Below are positions 25,970 through 35,248 of a stretch of 56,938 bases of DNA, in pieces. The stretch spans positions 1 to 56,938 of the forward strand of contig JAFYDA010000100.1 of the NCBI GenBank assembly GCA_017545045.1, written 5' to 3'. Position numbers and translations under genes: made by a program. Under the pieces are notes generated by a model. That model searched no databases. It had not been told where the DNA came from and worked only from the letters and a program-made list of their open reading frames with translations. Origin of the DNA: Prevotella sp. Its GTDB lineage: Bacteria > Bacteroidota > Bacteroidia > Bacteroidales > Bacteroidaceae. Each line of letters opens with the position of its first letter. The first letter of the stretch is position 1.

Positions 25970-25978
25970 GCAAATATA
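25970..25978 (-). promoter_or_regulatory. promoter -7 element for the caspase-like protein gene
   Basis: Minus strand TATATTTGC, perfect consensus, 58 bp before the ATG at 25911; context similar to the promoter at 23408-23416. Confidence 0.72.
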
Positions 25979-26073
25979 TGAAAATATGTTTAAAAAGTAA
26001 TAAACAAAGAATAATTATTTTATTACTTTTTTATTCGTATACATTTATTAATACTATGCGCAGACCTGGTGGT

Positions 26074-26523
26074 TCAGAAAATTGCGCTGTTCTGATTCCG
26101 TTCACGCCAAAGGTAAAGCGCGAGGGGAACAGAATAGCAAAGCAAGTCGGCGGCATCGAAGGTGCCTTTTGCAAGGCCAAGGCCCTGCAACATTTCGTGA
26201 ATGATGGCTACAAGGGGGATGAGTGAGGCGGCCATGATCCTGATAAGCCGTTGGCTATTGTTCCAGACGGCATCCATCAGCAATATATAAGATGCGCCAT
26301 AGAGGCCGTCAGGCAGACTAAACTTGACAAAGTCGGGGATAATCCAATGTTGTACATCAGCACGCAGAACTTCCAAGGGTGCAGAGAGTCCTATGGATAT
26401 ACACCACTGATAAAGCGTAATGGAACGACTACGGAACAGCAGATAGATAGCGATGCCGCAGAGTAACAGCAACACTCCGACAACGACTTGCGCCGTGACG
26501 TTTCGTGGAGCCGCCTTACTCAT
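26074..26523 (-). CDS. VanZ-like integral membrane protein
   Basis: 149 aa from ATG 26523 (MSKAAPRNVTAQ). About four membrane segments (VVVGVLLLLCGIAIYLLF; LYGASYILLMDAVW; IMAASLIPLVAII; DAADLLCYSVPLALYL). The order of features, HEMLQGLGLAKGTFDAADLL with E-x-x-Q then D-x-x-D, recalls VanZ-type proteins, though the match is weaker than for the protein at 20459-20851. The start overlaps the prfB stop by 8 bp, so it is translated as part of the ligase-prfB-this operon. Function unknown. Confidence 0.7.
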   Translation of the reverse strand: MSKAAPRNVTAQVVVGVLLLLCGIAIYLLFRSRSITLYQWCISIGLSAPLEVLRADVQHWIIPDFVKFSLPDGLYGASYILLMDAVWNNSQRLIRIMAASLIPLVAIIHEMLQGLGLAKGTFDAADLLCYSVPLALYLWRERNQNSAIF

Positions 26524-27634
26524 CAGCAACAGGGAATTCCATGAGATAAGCCTTGATGAAACCGTCGAGCTTGCCGTTCATCACGCTCTCGACGTCGCGG
26601 GTCTCGTAGTTCGTGCGGTGATCCTTCACGCGCTTGTCATCGAAGACGTATGAGCGTATCTGGCTACCCCACTCTATCTTCTTCTTGCCCGCCTCAATCT
26701 TTGCCTGCGCCTCAAGGCGCTTTTTCATGGCACGGTCATACAGCTGTGAACGGAGCAGCGTCAGTGCGCGCTCCTTGTTCTTGGGCTGATCGCGCGTCTC
26801 AGTGTTTTCAATGAGAATTTCCTCTTCCTCGCCTGTGTCGGGGTCGGTGTACCAGTAGCGCAGCCGGACGCCAGACTCCACTTTATTCACATTCTGTCCG
26901 CCGGCACCTGAGGAGCGGAACGTATCCCACGACAGTTTCGCAGGATCAACATATACCTCAATGGTATCGTCGACCAACGGTGTGACGAACACAGAGGCAA
27001 AGCTGGTCATGCGCTTGCCCTGAGCATTAAAAGGCGAAACGCGCACCAGGCGGTGTACACCGTTTTCCGACTTCAGATAGCCGTAGGCATACTCGCCGCC
27101 CTCTATCTGCATCGTCACGCTCTTGATGCCGGCATCGTCGCCATCGAGCAAGTTGGAGATAGTGACCTTATAGCCATGTGCTTCGGCCCACCGCATATAC
27201 ATACGCATAAGCATCTGAGCCCAGTCCTGGGCCTCAGTACCTCCGGCACCGCTGTTGATTTTCAGCACGGCATCCATCGGGTCTTCTTCCTGACGCAGCA
27301 TGTTCATCAGCTCCAAATCCTCTATCGCCTTGATGGCTTTCTGATAGGCTTCATCCACCTCTTCTTCCGTAACCATCTCGTCCTTGTAGAAGTCGAAGGC
27401 TAATTGCAGTTCATCGGCCATGGTGCGCACTTCGTTATAGCCGTCGATCCACTTCTTGATAGCCTTCACTTTCTTCATCTGGGCTTCTGCCCGTTTCGGG
27501 TCTTCCCAGAAGTCAGGAGCCTGCGTGCGCAGGTCTTCCTCTTCCCATTCTATCTGTTTCTCATCAATCTTCAGATAGTGTTTCAATTTATCGGCTCTGT
27601 CGAGCACGTCCTTCAATTGCTCTTGTGTAATCAT
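26516..27634 (-). CDS. prfB: peptide chain release factor 2
   Basis: 372 aa. The stop-codon recognition tripeptide S-P-F (residues 200-202) identifies RF2 rather than RF1, and the catalytic GGQ is at 245-247 (SSGAGGQNVN). RF2 releases the peptide at UGA and UAA. The reading frame is continuous from ATG 27634: the position where many bacteria have the CUU-UGA programmed frameshift is in-frame here (HYLKID, codons TAT CTG AAG), so autoregulation by frameshift is absent. It starts 2 bp after the acyl-CoA ligase stop and overlaps the next gene by 8 bp. Confidence 0.97.
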   Translation of the reverse strand: MITQEQLKDVLDRADKLKHYLKIDEKQIEWEEEDLRTQAPDFWEDPKRAEAQMKKVKAIKKWIDGYNEVRTMADELQLAFDFYKDEMVTEEEVDEAYQKAIKAIEDLELMNMLRQEEDPMDAVLKINSGAGGTEAQDWAQMLMRMYMRWAEAHGYKVTISNLLDGDDAGIKSVTMQIEGGEYAYGYLKSENGVHRLVRVSPFNAQGKRMTSFASVFVTPLVDDTIEVYVDPAKLSWDTFRSSGAGGQNVNKVESGVRLRYWYTDPDTGEEEEILIENTETRDQPKNKERALTLLRSQLYDRAMKKRLEAQAKIEAGKKKIEWGSQIRSYVFDDKRVKDHRTNYETRDVESVMNGKLDGFIKAYLMEFPVADE

Positions 27635-27636
27635 GC

Positions 27637-29445
27637 TTATTCCTCGTACATCATGTCGATTTCATGCCTATAGTTCTCGTTAAGCACACGGCGTTTGATC
27701 TTCAGTGTGTTCGTCAGTTCGCCGCGCTCCATGCTGAATGCATGGGGCAGAAGTGTAAATCGCTTGATTTGCTCGTAATAGGCCAGCTGCTGCTGCAGGG
27801 TGTCAATACGCTCCTCCATCATGTCGTGAATCTGCTGGTTCTTACAAAGATCCTCACGGGTCTGGAAGTCGATGCCATGTTCGCGTGCATACTCCTCGAG
27901 CAGCGGATAAACAGGAATGATAAGGGCAGAAACGAACTTTCGCTGATCGGCAATGATTGCTATCTGGTCAACATACTTGTCGACGAGAATCTTCGACTCT
28001 ATCATCTGCGGAGCTATATATTTGCCATTGCTGGTCTTATACAGATCCTTGATACGCTCTTTCAGGAACAGTTCACCGTCCTTCAAATAGCCGGAGTCGC
28101 CAGTGCGGAAATAGCCATCGTCCGTGAAGGCCTGCTTCGTCAGATCCTCACGGTTATAATAGCCCCGCGTGATGGTTGGGCCTTTGAGCAACACTTCGCC
28201 TTCGTCGCTGATGCGTATTGAAATACCCTCGATGGGGATACCCACAGAACCAACCGTCCACGGGTCACCCAAGTGATTACAGCTGACGGTGGCCAAGGAC
28301 TCGGTCAGTCCGTAACCTACCACCATGTTTATGCCGATGGAATGGACGAATTCTTCCACCTTCGGATTGACGGTGGCTCCAGCGGTAGGGAAGAAATGGG
28401 CATTCTCCAGGCCCAACTCCCTGCGGACAAGTGAGAAAATGGTCTTGTTGAGCATCTCGTACTCAATATGGAGGGTCACTGGCGGCTTCTTACCCTTCGA
28501 CAAGTAGTCAATGTTATGGCGTTTACCTACGGCGATGGCGTGCTCGAAAATCTTTCGCTGCATGACACTGCTCGACTCTATCTTCTCCTGCACACCCATG
28601 TAGACTTTTTCCCAGAAACGAGGAACCGAGGACATACACGTGGGGTGGGTTTCCTTCATGGCCTGCTGCACCTGCTGGGGATAGGTATTGACGATAAGCT
28701 TTGCACCCTCGGTGAGACACAGGATTTTCCAGCCCTTCTCAAAGATGTGGGTGAAAGGCAGGAAGTTCAGTACACGGTCCTCTTCGCCTACGGGTACACA
28801 CTTGTTGTTGGCTTCCAGGGCGGCGTGATACTGGCCACAGGTCAGGATGACGCCCTTGGAGTCACCCGTCGTACCGCTGGTGTACAGAATATTGGCTATA
28901 TCATCCATAGAGGCAGATGCCTGCAGGGCTTCGACCTCCGTCTGGCGCGGCAGTCCATCGCCTAATTTCAGGAAGTCGTCGAAGTACATGGCCATGGTGT
29001 CTTCCTTGTTCAGGCAGACGCCACGGTCAAACACGATGATGCGCTCCAAGGTGTGGCAGGTAGCCTGCACACGGTGCGCTTTGTCATACTGATCCTGTTC
29101 GCCGACAAAGAGGATGCGTATCTTTGCATCGTTCAGAATAAATTGTATTTGCTGTTCCGAGCTGGTAGCATAGAACGGAATGGTGACTGCACGTACGCCC
29201 CAAGCACCAAAGTCGCAGAACAAGTACTGCGCCGAGTTCTGCGAGAACACGCCAACGTTCTCCTGTTTCTTCACACCAAGGTTCAACAAGGCATTAGACA
29301 CCTGCCGGACAATGGCAGAGAATTGGTTCCAAGAGCAGGATTTCCACTCTGTACCACCGAAGTCTTTATAGATAAGCACTTCGCGATCACCGTATTTCTT
29401 GGCCTGCTCGTGAATGAGTACTGCCAGATGGCTGTTATTCTGCAT
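27637..29445 (-). CDS. long-chain fatty acid--CoA ligase (AMP-forming)
   Basis: 602 aa, the length of FadD15-type ligases. The AMP-binding P-loop NILYTSGTTGDSKGVILT is about residues 186-203; the adenylation motif GYGLTES, YFRTGDSGYLKDGELFLKER and the final lysine region DLYKTSNGKYIAP follow in order. It activates fatty acids as acyl-AMP then acyl-CoA, at the inner face of the membrane. First gene of an operon with prfB and a VanZ-like gene. A promoter box lies at 29464-29472. The exact chain-length specificity cannot be read from the sequence. Confidence 0.93.
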   Translation of the reverse strand: MQNNSHLAVLIHEQAKKYGDREVLIYKDFGGTEWKSCSWNQFSAIVRQVSNALLNLGVKKQENVGVFSQNSAQYLFCDFGAWGVRAVTIPFYATSSEQQIQFILNDAKIRILFVGEQDQYDKAHRVQATCHTLERIIVFDRGVCLNKEDTMAMYFDDFLKLGDGLPRQTEVEALQASASMDDIANILYTSGTTGDSKGVILTCGQYHAALEANNKCVPVGEEDRVLNFLPFTHIFEKGWKILCLTEGAKLIVNTYPQQVQQAMKETHPTCMSSVPRFWEKVYMGVQEKIESSSVMQRKIFEHAIAVGKRHNIDYLSKGKKPPVTLHIEYEMLNKTIFSLVRRELGLENAHFFPTAGATVNPKVEEFVHSIGINMVVGYGLTESLATVSCNHLGDPWTVGSVGIPIEGISIRISDEGEVLLKGPTITRGYYNREDLTKQAFTDDGYFRTGDSGYLKDGELFLKERIKDLYKTSNGKYIAPQMIESKILVDKYVDQIAIIADQRKFVSALIIPVYPLLEEYAREHGIDFQTREDLCKNQQIHDMMEERIDTLQQQLAYYEQIKRFTLLPHAFSMERGELTNTLKIKRRVLNENYRHEIDMMYEE

Positions 29446-29463
29446 AGCTACAACAAATTTCGT

Positions 29464-29472
29464 GCAAAAGTA
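29464..29472 (-). promoter_or_regulatory. promoter -7 element for the acyl-CoA ligase operon
   Basis: Minus strand TACTTTTGC, perfect consensus, 18 bp before the ATG at 29445. It is divergent from the promoter of the M20 peptidase gene. Confidence 0.75.
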
Positions 29473-29500
29473 AGCAAAAAAAACGAAAAATCCAAAATAA

Positions 29501-29533
29501 TTTGAGCATTTGATAATTATTTCGTACCTTTGC
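29501..29533 (+). promoter_or_regulatory. promoter for the M20 deacetylase gene (-33 and -7 elements)
   Basis: TTTG at 29501-29504, 20-bp spacer, TACCTTTGC at 29525-29533. The ATG follows only 4 bp after the box, so the mRNA is predicted to be leaderless or to have a 1-3 nt leader. Confidence 0.8.
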
Positions 29534-29537
29534 GACC

Positions 29538-30602
29538 ATGGAGCAATACGTTATCGACGCCGTGGAACTGCTGAAACGGCTCATTGCCACACCTTCTGCC
29601 AGCCGTGATGAACAGAAGGCAGCCGACATCATGAGCGAACAACTTACGGCCTGGGGACTGCCCTATGGCCGTGAGGGGAACAATCTATGGGTAGGTTGTC
29701 AGGACTGGGATGAACGTCGTCCTACCGTGATGCTTAATGCACACATCGACACGGTCAAACCCGTCACATCGTGGACACGCAATCCGTTTGAACCAACCGT
29801 CGTAGACGGTGACGTGCTCTACGGTCTTGGTTCCAACGACTGCGGCGGTGGACTGGTGGCCACGCTTCAAGCCTACCGTATCATGTTATCGCGCCCGCGT
29901 ACCTATAATATATTATGGGTGTGCTCAGCTGAGGAAGAAGTCTCCGGTCAGAACGGATTCAGCCGTGTGCTTCATTTTTTACCACCGATAGACGTGGCCA
30001 TCGTCGGTGAGCCTACGGGCATGCAGCCCGCTACGGCTGAAAAAGGACTGATGGTGATTGACGGCTATGCCCACGGCCGTTCGGGTCATGCTGCCCGCAA
30101 CGAGGGTGTAAACGCTATCTATGAAGCACTGGACGACCTCACATGGCTGCGCGACTACAAATTCCGCAAGGTAAGCCCGTTGCTCGGCCCCACAAAGATG
30201 ACGGTGACGGTGGTGGAGAGCGGCACCCAGCACAACGTGGTGCCCGACCTGCTGCACTTTGTGATTGACGTGCGCAGCAACGAGTATTACCAGAACGAAT
30301 ATCTGTTTGAGTTTCTGAAGAAACACATGAAGAAGTGTGAACTGAAAGCACGCTCCTTCCGCCTCCATTCGTCGGCCATCAGTCACGACCATCCTTTGGT
30401 GCAGCGTTGTCTGCAGATGGGCATGACGCCTTTTGGTTCACCGACACTAAGCGATCAGGCGCTGATGCCGTTCCCGTCGCTGAAGTTAGGCCCCGGCGAG
30501 TCAAGCCGCAGTCATTCTGCCGACGAATTCATCCGCATTTCGGAGATACGACAGGCCATAGAAACCTACGTGACTTTGCTGAGCCAGGACTTACAATTGT
30601 AA
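29538..30602 (+). CDS. M20-family deacetylase, ArgE/DapE type
   Basis: 354 aa. Metal-site motifs of the M20 peptidases are in order: LNAHIDTVKP with H69 and D71, GLGSNDCGGG with bridging D101, and catalytic/ligand glutamates E132-E133 in CSAEEEVSGQ; a later H in SSRSHSADEF is the usual last ligand. This is the acylornithine/succinyl-diaminopimelate deacetylase group. Some Bacteroidota make arginine through succinylated intermediates, so an acyl-ornithine or acyl-citrulline deacetylase is the leading possibility; DapE is the alternative. No arginine or lysine gene is adjacent. It converges on the EnvC-like gene with 10 bp between stops. Confidence 0.87.
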   Translation: MEQYVIDAVELLKRLIATPSASRDEQKAADIMSEQLTAWGLPYGREGNNLWVGCQDWDERRPTVMLNAHIDTVKPVTSWTRNPFEPTVVDGDVLYGLGSNDCGGGLVATLQAYRIMLSRPRTYNILWVCSAEEEVSGQNGFSRVLHFLPPIDVAIVGEPTGMQPATAEKGLMVIDGYAHGRSGHAARNEGVNAIYEALDDLTWLRDYKFRKVSPLLGPTKMTVTVVESGTQHNVVPDLLHFVIDVRSNEYYQNEYLFEFLKKHMKKCELKARSFRLHSSAISHDHPLVQRCLQMGMTPFGSPTLSDQALMPFPSLKLGPGESSRSHSADEFIRISEIRQAIETYVTLLSQDLQL

Positions 30603-30612
30603 GAACGGACGT

Positions 30613-32229
30613 TTACCGGGCAAGCCAGTGGGACGGATTCATAGGAGTTGCTCCATTGCGCAGCTGGAACTGCAGGAGGTTGTCAGTGCCTATGGTTCCC
30701 AGTCCTTGGCGCGTGCTTACTTTCTGGCCTTTTTTGACGCTGACGGATGACAAGTTGCTATAAACGGAAATATAACGGCCGTGGCGCACCATGACCCCCA
30801 TGACCCCGCCAATATTGAAGACGGAACAGACCTCACCGTTGAAAATACTGCATATCTGCGCACCCGATTGTCCTTTGATGGTGATACCCTTGCTGTCGAG
30901 CCTGACACCTTTGAGTCCATCAACATTGTGCTGACCGAACCCCGTGACAATGCGATAGCCGCCAGTGACAGGCATGGGCAGCCGCCCCCGGTTGCTTTCG
31001 AAACTGCCGTTCAGCTGGCGGTCTTCAGTAGAGAAGGACAGGGATTCGCGTTCTTCACGCTCTTTCTTACGAGCCTCTGCCATGTCACGTTCGTGGGCTT
31101 TAGCCTCGGCAGCAGCCTGACGCTCAGCGGCCAGTCGTTCCTGTTCTGCCTCGCGAGCGGCACGCTCGGCAGCCGCTTTCTCTTCAGCGCTCTTCTTGGC
31201 GGCAGCCAGTGCCTTTTGTTTGGCACGCTCTTCACGGGCTTTCGCTTCAGCTATGCGTCGGGCATTCTCACGGGCGGCAGCTTCGGCTGCGGCCTTCTTA
31301 CGGGCCAGCTCTTCTGCCCGTTTCTTGGCAGCCTCCTCGGCAGCCTTGCGTCGTGCTTCGGCTTCGGCGCGGGCTTTGGCGCGGGCCACCTCTTCAGCAA
31401 TCAGTTTTTCTATCTGGGCGTTGAGGGCTGCATCCTTCTTGCGCTGCTCGGCGATAAGGCTCTGTATGGTCTTCTGCTCCTTTTGCAGGCTGTTGACCAC
31501 CTGCTGCTGCTCTGTCTGCTTATTCTCCAGATTCCGGCGCTCTTGCTCACCACGGCTGAGCAGGTTGCTCTTCTGCCGCTTGGTGTTGTTCAGTTCTTCA
31601 TTCGCCAGGGCTACCTGCTCCTTCATCAACATCACAGCCTCGCCCTGTGCACGCTGATACTGAGCATACTCACGCGTGAACCGCATACGCCGGTACATCT
31701 GCGTTAAGTTATGGGCACTGAAGACAAACATCAACTGATTCTGAAGCGCCCGGTTGCGATGCATGTAGCGCATGGACTTCAGGTAGTTCCGCTTGCGGTC
31801 TTCCAGTTTTTTCTCCAAGTTCTTCAACTGGATATCCAGCGATGTGATGTTCTTGTCAAGCTCGCCAATGTCGTGACGGATGGTGTCGATCGTTCGTCGC
31901 TTGTCGGCAATCTCCGTGTTAATCATCTGCAGGTTCTCAAGCCGTTGTTTCACGTTCTTGCGGTTAGCCTGCAACCGCTGTTCCTGCTCCTTGATTTGCT
32001 TCTGCAGCTGCTGCCGCTGGTTTTGCAGCCCCTTGACCGTCGGTTGAGCAACGGTTTTCGTCTGCTTGGTTTTTGCCTGTGTTTTCCGTGTGGTCTTCCC
32101 GGTGTTCTTTTTAGTGGTCTTGACAGTGCGTGCCTTCTGTTGCGCAGACTTGCGGGTCTGAGCAACAGAAACGCCAGCTGCCACTGTCCAGCAGCAAAAG
32201 ACAAACAGCAAGAAACGAAACAGCCTCAT
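30613..32229 (-). CDS. EnvC-like murein hydrolase activator (degenerate LytM/M23 domain)
   Basis: 538 aa. Signal peptide (FLLFVFCCWTVAAGVSVA), a basic linker, a long coiled coil at about residues 60-270 (LQNQRQQLQKQIKEQEQRLQ onward), an Ala/Arg/Glu-rich helix at about 280-400, and a C-terminal LytM fold (GYRIVTGFGQHNVDGLKGVR, then VMVRHGRYISVYSNLSSV and PMNPSHWLAR). The zinc-binding H-x-H of active M23 enzymes is replaced (LLQFQLRNG), so it should activate an amidase rather than cut peptidoglycan itself, as EnvC does. Last gene of the dut-TPR-DUF4292-EnvC operon, 6 bp after the DUF4292 gene. Acts in the periplasm in cell separation. Confidence 0.9.
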   Translation of the reverse strand: MRLFRFLLFVFCCWTVAAGVSVAQTRKSAQQKARTVKTTKKNTGKTTRKTQAKTKQTKTVAQPTVKGLQNQRQQLQKQIKEQEQRLQANRKNVKQRLENLQMINTEIADKRRTIDTIRHDIGELDKNITSLDIQLKNLEKKLEDRKRNYLKSMRYMHRNRALQNQLMFVFSAHNLTQMYRRMRFTREYAQYQRAQGEAVMLMKEQVALANEELNNTKRQKSNLLSRGEQERRNLENKQTEQQQVVNSLQKEQKTIQSLIAEQRKKDAALNAQIEKLIAEEVARAKARAEAEARRKAAEEAAKKRAEELARKKAAAEAAARENARRIAEAKAREERAKQKALAAAKKSAEEKAAAERAAREAEQERLAAERQAAAEAKAHERDMAEARKKEREERESLSFSTEDRQLNGSFESNRGRLPMPVTGGYRIVTGFGQHNVDGLKGVRLDSKGITIKGQSGAQICSIFNGEVCSVFNIGGVMGVMVRHGRYISVYSNLSSVSVKKGQKVSTRQGLGTIGTDNLLQFQLRNGATPMNPSHWLAR

Positions 32230-32235
32230 GATGGA

Positions 32236-33087
32236 TTAGAGAGCCATGAATCGCTGCAGGATTTCGTCAACGGTCACTTCACGGTATTTATTGGAAATCT
32301 CCGTACGTGTCTCCCATTCCGTCTCATGCTTGACATAGTTGATCTTCATTCCCAGCTTGATTTCCTTCTTCGGAGTCGTCAGCATGATGTTCATGGTGTT
32401 GGGAAAGCGCTTTTTGCCATCCTCCAGCAGCGTGAAGTTGTCATAGTCCCAGTTCAGCTGTGTATTTCCGTTGATGCGATCCTTGTATATGATATTGGTC
32501 ATTTTTATCGTTCCTGAAGCCTGACTGGTCAGCCAGCTGTAGTCAATCTTGCCGTCTTCCAAGGAGATAATGACATCGTCTTTGTCGACATTGGTAGTGA
32601 ATCGGCCCGCGTCTTCTGAGGAAACAGAGGAACGGTTAGGCAAGAAGAGCTCATTCCAGAAGAGGGCCTGCAGTGAATAGAAATTCAGGCCACTGTTGCG
32701 CAGGAAGTCAACGGAGAGGTAAGGAGCTTTCAAATACTGCTTGTTGATACGGTCCATGATGAGCACATAATCCTTTGTAAACTCCAGACGGGCGGCCTCG
32801 ACAAATCCGAAAGCCATGAGCTGCAGGCGGATGACGTCGTCGCGCTTCATTCTCAGGTTACCGGTCAGGGTGATGTTCTGTGCACCCACTTCCACGCTGA
32901 ACTTAATCTTCGACGTGATGAACTTCACCGTCTGGTTGTTGTCGTTCACTTTGTTAAGGAAATCTGTCTGACCGACGCTGGATACGACGGGCTTCGTTTC
33001 CTCAACGACCTTTTTCTTGGTGCCGCAGGAGGCCAGCACCAGTGGCATAACCATAAAAGCCACTTTCAGGATGCTTGATGTCTTCAT
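32236..33087 (-). CDS. DUF4292 lipoprotein
   Basis: 283 aa. Lipoprotein signal with lipobox VLASCG, C21 lipidated. The remainder is a beta-rich, LolA/LolB-like curved sheet pattern (IKFSVEVGAQNITLTGNLRM, VIRLQLMAFGFVEAARLEFT), consistent with the DUF4292 family of Bacteroidota. Function unproven; the neighbours (TPR lipid/peptidoglycan-type proteins and EnvC) suggest an envelope role. The start overlaps the TPR gene stop by ATGA, so it is translationally coupled. Confidence 0.87.
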   Translation of the reverse strand: MKTSSILKVAFMVMPLVLASCGTKKKVVEETKPVVSSVGQTDFLNKVNDNNQTVKFITSKIKFSVEVGAQNITLTGNLRMKRDDVIRLQLMAFGFVEAARLEFTKDYVLIMDRINKQYLKAPYLSVDFLRNSGLNFYSLQALFWNELFLPNRSSVSSEDAGRFTTNVDKDDVIISLEDGKIDYSWLTSQASGTIKMTNIIYKDRINGNTQLNWDYDNFTLLEDGKKRFPNTMNIMLTTPKKEIKLGMKINYVKHETEWETRTEISNKYREVTVDEILQRFMAL

Positions 33088-34787
33088 TTCTTAATGTATT
33101 TTTTCCGTTTTATCTTTCTGGAGAGTAACTTGTTGTCAGGAGCTTTGGCCAGTGCCTCGTTCCATAGCTGCAATGCACGCTCCGGCTCATTGCAAAGCAT
33201 GCAGATGTCGCCGGCGTGCTCTATGATGACGGCCTGATCGGTGCTGTCGTTCTGCAGGGCCTGCTCAATATATATCTTCGCTTCGGCATAGCGCTGTTGC
33301 ATGAACAGGATCCAAGCATAGGTGTCAAGATAAGTGGCATTCGTCGGCTCGGCCTTGATGGTCTTATAGCTCATCTGTTCGGCCTTGTCCAGCTGTTCGC
33401 CCTTGACGCTGAGGAAATAGGCATAATTATTCAGGCACATGATATTGTCGCTCTTCCACTGCAGGCAGGAGTCGTAGGCCTCGAAAGCCTCCTTCTCCAA
33501 TCCTTTCTGGTGGAGCAGGTCACCCATGATGGCATAGAAGTCGCTGACAATGGCCACGTTGCTGTTTTCGTTGATCACGCCTATGCCGTTCTGGAATGCT
33601 TCCAGGGCGTTGTCCTGTCGTTCCTGCTGGTAATAGGCCATGCCCTGATAATAGTAGAAAGCCATTTCCTCCGGATTGTACTGACGCGCCTCTTGACAGA
33701 GCCCAATGACCTCGTCCAGGTCTTTGCGGTCCCATGCGAAACCGACTAATTGCAGGCGGGCGGCCGCATTGTCGGGTGCGATGCGTAACACGGTCTGCAG
33801 CATCTGGCGTACACTGTCGCGGGGCATTTTTTTCAAATCCATGTAGGCAGCACAGAGGGAGGCGATGTCGTCCGTCTGCTGAGGCTGGGCCAGCATTTTG
33901 TGAAACATGGCCAGCACCTGGGTACTGTCGCCGCCACTGCGCTCACTGTCGGCCACTATCTGCCGTATCAGATAGATGCGCTGCTCGGTACTTGTGTTCT
34001 TATTCAGCAGAATACGTTCCGTCATGGAGTCCACCTTCTCGGTCTCACCCTGCACACGGTAGTATCCCCGCAGCGACACCTGGGCACGGGTGTTGTCAGG
34101 CTCTTCGGCCAAGATTTCTTCATACAGCTTCAAGGCTTGTTGCTCTTCGTCGTTGCGCAGAAGCACGTCTGCCAACAGACCCTTGTAGTTCAGGTCGTTA
34201 GGATACTGGCGCACCAGTGATTCTATCTCAGAAATAGCGGCCTGCTTGTTGCCCATCTTTGTGAAAATCTCACTCTTGGTGTACGACAGCCGCTCTGACT
34301 TTCCTTCCGCGTTTTCCAGTCTGTTCAGCGTCTCAATGGCTTTCTCGTTGTTGCCTGTCTGCTGATACAGTTCAAACAGCATTTCAAGCAACTCTTCCCT
34401 GTCCTTGTTCTGGTTATAGAGACGGTCAACTACGACAATGGCTTTCTCGTAGTCCTGCTGGCTGATATACGACTGCGCCACCGTCTCTAAGAAAGTATCA
34501 TTGTCGGGCTCCAGTTCTGCCGCTTTCAGGAAACACTGCTGAGCAAGGCTGTCTTTCTTCAGCATCTGGTAGTATTGGGCCATGTAATAATAAGCCTCAG
34601 CTCCCCGAGGGTTCAGCTTGATGCAGTGCTGGAGCAGGTCAAAGGCAGCATCGTTGTTGCCTTTCTGACGTTGCACCATGGCCTCAAGGAAAAAATAGTC
34701 ATAGCTTATAAGGGCCGAATCTAACTGTGCCGAAGCCGCAGCCCCGGTCATCAGGAACAGTCCTAAAAGCAGCACCCGTATGTTCAT
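33084..34787 (-). CDS. tetratricopeptide-repeat protein, secreted/periplasmic
   Basis: 567 aa. Signal peptide (MNIRVLLLGLFLMTGAAASA, cut after ASA) then at least ten TPR units across the full length, recognisable by repeated A-x-x-Y-x-x-A-L and P-x-N/D patterns (NPRGAEAYYYMAQYYQMLKK, EPDNDTFLETVAQSYISQQD, EPTNATYLDTYAWILFMQQR). TPR arrays hold protein partners. It lies between dut and DUF4292 in a gene order common to many Bacteroidota, so it is probably an envelope scaffold; no enzyme motif is present. Confidence 0.88.
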   Translation of the reverse strand: MNIRVLLLGLFLMTGAAASAQLDSALISYDYFFLEAMVQRQKGNNDAAFDLLQHCIKLNPRGAEAYYYMAQYYQMLKKDSLAQQCFLKAAELEPDNDTFLETVAQSYISQQDYEKAIVVVDRLYNQNKDREELLEMLFELYQQTGNNEKAIETLNRLENAEGKSERLSYTKSEIFTKMGNKQAAISEIESLVRQYPNDLNYKGLLADVLLRNDEEQQALKLYEEILAEEPDNTRAQVSLRGYYRVQGETEKVDSMTERILLNKNTSTEQRIYLIRQIVADSERSGGDSTQVLAMFHKMLAQPQQTDDIASLCAAYMDLKKMPRDSVRQMLQTVLRIAPDNAAARLQLVGFAWDRKDLDEVIGLCQEARQYNPEEMAFYYYQGMAYYQQERQDNALEAFQNGIGVINENSNVAIVSDFYAIMGDLLHQKGLEKEAFEAYDSCLQWKSDNIMCLNNYAYFLSVKGEQLDKAEQMSYKTIKAEPTNATYLDTYAWILFMQQRYAEAKIYIEQALQNDSTDQAVIIEHAGDICMLCNEPERALQLWNEALAKAPDNKLLSRKIKRKKYIKK

Positions 34788-34795
34788 CTTCTATT

Positions 34796-35230
34796 TTACT
34801 TCACACCCGTATGGCCATAACCGCCTTCACCACGCTCTGTCTCGTCAAGCACGTCCACCTCGGCAAATTCGCCCTGTTCATGGCGCGCAATGACCATCTG
34901 GGCAATACGCTCACCATCGTTCACAACAAATTCGTCCTGCGACAGGTTAATGAGCAGAACGCCTATTTCGCCACGGTAATCAGCATCTATCGTTCCAGGA
35001 GAATTGAGCACGGTAATCCCCTTTTTCAGGGCCAGTCCACTGCGCGGCCGTACCTGGGCCTCATAGCCCGCGGGCAAGGCGATGTACAGACCCGTCGGAA
35101 TCAGCCGGCGCTCCATGGGTTTGAGCACGACGGGATTGTCAAGATTGGCTCTGAGATCCATGCCGGCACTCTGCGACGTGGCATACTGAGGCAGGGGCTG
35201 ATGCCCCTTGTTGACGACTTTGATGACCAT
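34796..35230 (-). CDS. dut: dUTP diphosphatase
   Basis: 144 aa with all five trimeric dUTPase motifs: [38 protein letters not shown] (motif 3, with the catalytic aspartate), ERIAQMVI and the C-terminal glycine-rich [11 protein letters not shown]. It hydrolyses dUTP to dUMP and pyrophosphate, keeping uracil out of DNA and feeding dTMP synthesis. First gene of a four-gene operon, with a full promoter at 35249-35281. Confidence 0.97.
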   Translation of the reverse strand: MVIKVVNKGHQPLPQYATSQSAGMDLRANLDNPVVLKPMERRLIPTGLYIALPAGYEAQVRPRSGLALKKGITVLNSPGTIDADYRGEIGVLLINLSQDEFVVNDGERIAQMVIARHEQGEFAEVDVLDETERGEGGYGHTGVK

Positions 35231-35248
35231 AAAACAATAAATTAGAGT

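Noticed and set aside
30781..31707. 308-codon frame opposite the EnvC-like gene
   Set aside because: Low-complexity Phe/Leu/Cys-rich translation of the reversed Ala/Arg/Glu-rich helix; no family likeness.
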